The position numbers were made by a program, and so were the translations under genes. A DNA stretch of 64,000 bases from Norana najaformis (Eukaryota; Annelida; Clitellata; Crassiclitellata; Hormogastridae): assembly GCA_964023275.1 (NCBI GenBank), contig OZ029919.1, positions 8,163,714 to 8,227,713 of the forward strand, given 5' to 3'. The notes beneath the pieces were generated by a model, which worked only from the letters and a program-made list of their open reading frames with translations, did not search any database and was not told the DNA's origin. Positions 61,621 to 64,000 of this stretch are shown piece after piece (position 1 is the first letter of the stretch; every line of letters begins with the position of its first letter).

Positions 61621-61779
61621 GAATAATCCCTCAGGTGGTGAAAAAATTAGTCCGGAGACAGTAATGAGCATCTGGAACGGCTACGTCTCATCCGTCTCTG
61701 GCGGATAGAAGGTACTGCGAAAGGCGACGGCGTTGAAACGTTGAATTATGATTGAGAGCCGTTGAAATACTATTATTAC

Positions 61780-61799
61780 TATTTCTGTTATTATTGTTG

Positions 61800-61851
<52 letters not shown>
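61780..61851. repeat. (ATT)n microsatellite
   Basis: Pure TTA repeats of about 55 bp with an imperfect start. Confidence 0.97.
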
Positions 61852-61884
61852 GCCATGTCTTATTTTAAAACTAATAATAACATC

Positions 61885-62640
61885 CTAAAATGGTAATTAT
61901 CATAAAACAAGTGAACAATTTGTCATCAGTCCTCGACTCCCCTGAGGACTGCAAACCTCTGCTTCTGAAACCGACGGCATTATAAGGTTGTGTGCCAATT
62001 GAGAGGCACTGAAAAAGATGAATTGTCTCACGAGGATCATCAGAAATAGCAGTTAGTCGGCTACCCAATTCAGAAATAAATTCAAGGCCTGTCGGGTTGA
62101 TTGGTCCCAATGTATGTCTCAACTACAATTGGAACAAAGCTGTGTGCTGGAGGGAGACCTGAATATTTCACGTACTACGAATTGCAGCTTGTTCAGCTTT
62201 GCCTCCTGGTGACATTGATGTCAGATGAATGTATGGCATCGCACAAGTGTGGACATTTGTCACATCCCATGCAAGATATTGGCCAGACGACCATGGTACC
62301 AGCGTTGCTCCATCCGGTTGTTTTCCATCTTTACGAAGAAACCCACATGGCTCCTTAGAGCTAGGGATGCCTGCCTTCTGAAGAGCTCTCCAAATAATGT
62401 CGTTCAAGGCACAGTGTCTGCTGGAACGTCCACTTGCCATTTTGCATATCAGTCCACGATGTCTTCCTGGGTCAACTGTCTTACCACATTGGCAATGGTG
62501 CGGCGTACATGTGTTCAGACGAAGCCGAAGGCCCATTGCCACGCGGAAAGCCTCATTGTTGAGAGAAAGGTCGTAGGCCAGTCACCGGATGATGCGAAGA
62601 CACAGCTGCCAACCTTTGCTTGATTGAGTGGATCGTTGAA
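61885..62640 (-). mobile_element. Retrotransposon C-terminal relic, frameshifted
   Basis: On the minus strand, 62542-62168 reads through a zinc-knuckle-like CTPHHCQCGKTVDPGRHRG, then ALNDIIWRALQKAGIPSSKEP, KDGKQPDGATLVPWSSG and LAWDVTNVHT. It continues in another frame at 62122-61871 with ISELGSRLTAISDDPRETI and LFQCLSIGTQPYNAVGF. This combination is familiar from the post-reverse-transcriptase part of LINE proteins in marine invertebrates. The frame break shows that it is inactive. Confidence 0.75.
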
Positions 62641-63640
62641 TGTGGTCAGGACAGCGGTCTTGTCCTGTTCAATCAAGGGTCTGTCCCAGATACTGCTTTG
62701 TTGGCATTGGTTCTGTAACTCTTATTATTACTATTATTATTTTTATTATTATCATCATCATCATCACCATCTTAACTTCCACACCTTCCTGCATCCTTCC
62801 AAAAAACGCTCACGCCATGTAGGCCCTAATGATGTGCATGCTTTTAATGCGACTCGGTTCTGCCCTCTCGAAACAATTTCTGCAGGCGCCCATAGCCATG
62901 ACGCATTCCAGGTACCCACAAAGATATCCATATATATCTACATTGGCTAAGACACAAACATGTTACATATAAGTATATATATATATATATATATATTAGA
63001 CAGAATTATAGTTGGAGACGGGGCGCGATGAAACCTTATTGCAGCTGATATCCGATGCTCTCCATGAAACTATAGATAGTCAACATCTTGTGCAAGTGAA
63101 ATCGTGTGAGTTTCTTGGAGTTTACATTCTCTCGTCTAAAGAGCAAAGATCAAATATAACAAATACCTATCAAAATTGCTATACGTATTGGTTTACTATC
63201 GTGTTTTCGCCATGTACTATACCAAAATATTTTTCATGTTGTCGATGCCAGTGGTAAAGACAAAAGGTATGACGACATAAACCAAATGAAAATAACTGAA
63301 ATGATCGCAATACATAATCTACATGACATGACCATAAAAATTACGGATAATAAATTTGCAAATAGTTAATTATAGGCCTACGGCGATCAACAGTAAAATT
63401 TAGTCCTACATAGTTAAACAACATTCGATATAGGCATACGGTTTTCACCGTAAAATGTTACGGTCACATCACCATAAAGAATACTAAATACATAAAAAAT
63501 AATAATATAATAAATAATAGCATAAACTACCATCCGCCGTTTTTCACGGTCGTTTCCTGCGTACTCTGCTGCCAGTGATTTGACGGTAAAAACGGCTGAA
63601 TTTCTAAAAGAAATTCGAACAGAATTTTCTTTGTTGTACC
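62641..63640. other. Intergenic stretch, nothing firm
   Basis: A short (ATT)/(CAT) tract lies at 62725-62770 and an AT tract at 62980-62996. An 81-codon frame (63012-63257) includes DALHETIDSQHLVQVKSCEFLGVYI, a possible LINE-like scrap. It is not called. Confidence 0.4.
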
Positions 63641-63703
63641 TTGAGTGTATATATACATATATACGCCTACGCTGCCTTGTATTTGAGGGAGACGAACGAG
63701 GGA

Positions 63704-63849
63704 ATGAGGTCGACAGCATCATTTCGTGGAGTTCCTATTCCACTTCAGACTGACGCCTCCTCCTCTTCCTCCTCCTTCTTCATCCTCTTCATCCTCATCC
63801 TCCTCCTCCTCCTCCTCACCCAACAAGCCGTCTCCTCCGTGTTTTCCAG
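63704..63849 (+). CDS. Possible first exon with a signal peptide, continues outside the window
   Basis: An ATG at 63704 opens 48 codons: MRSTASFRGVPIPLQ, a Ser run, then a strongly hydrophobic FFILFILILLLLLLTQQAVS and SVFS. It is followed by a GT donor (CCAG|gtgatg) with an in-frame stop just inside the intron. A TATA-rich stretch (TGTATATATACATATATACG) lies about 45-60 bp upstream. Against this, the hydrophobic run is encoded by a TCC/CTC simple repeat. Low confidence. Confidence 0.3.
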
Positions 63850-64000
63850 GTGATGAAACTACTTTCTAGAAGCGTTTCTAACGAGGCGCCGCTAAGACCG
63901 ACTACATGTCAGCTGCAGTGATCTTGAGGTTCTGACGGATTGACTTAACGATGATATACGCTGGCTTCCTGGCCAGATGGACATTTTTGGTGCTTAGGAC

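Overview
This is a window of animal nuclear DNA. It has spliced genes with GT-AG introns, long introns, poly(A) signals, non-LTR retrotransposon relics, tRNA-derived SINEs, DNA-transposon remnants and abundant micro- and minisatellites. No operons, bacterial-style genes, rRNA, functional tRNA or CRISPR array were seen. The conserved genes (ABCD4, PACRGL, C20orf27/ADISSP) occur widely in animals. The repeat content and a recurrent TAGGCCTA octamer suggest a marine invertebrate, but the phylum cannot be fixed from sequence alone.

Layout. 1-6.1 kb is repeat-dominated: a 24-bp minisatellite, a 166-bp AT tract and a broken LINE on the minus strand. 6.1-19.3 kb holds a complete 17-exon ABCD4-type half ABC transporter on the minus strand; all exon phases join to a 588-residue protein. 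21.5-26.8 kb holds a complete 7-exon PACRGL gene on the plus strand (215 residues), head to head with ABCD4. Its last intron carries a hAT-like MITE. 27.1-29.8 kb is a nearly complete DNA transposon with CACTG...CAGTG ends, a TTA target duplication and an intact 567-codon ORF. 33.16-35.75 kb is an 863-codon single-exon coding region of unknown function. 37.8-43.4 kb is a 4-exon C20orf27/ADISSP-family gene (160 residues). 46.2-48.9 kb on the minus strand holds three phase-compatible exons of an unrecognised, probably secreted, Ser/Thr/Lys-rich protein whose C-terminal half looks helical. 49-64 kb is gene-poor and rich in tandem and inverted repeats, SINE copies and a LINE relic, with a possible signal-peptide exon at the right edge.

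The genes do not form a visible pathway. ABCD4 is known to export cobalamin from lysosomes, PACRGL is related to the axonemal PACRG proteins, and the C20orf27 family includes a secreted adipose factor. The more unusual material is the transposon with its intact ORF, the orphan secreted-protein gene, the orphan 863-codon gene, TGACGTCA-bearing tandem arrays, a retroposon 3' stem-loop that covaries between copies, and long inverted repeats.
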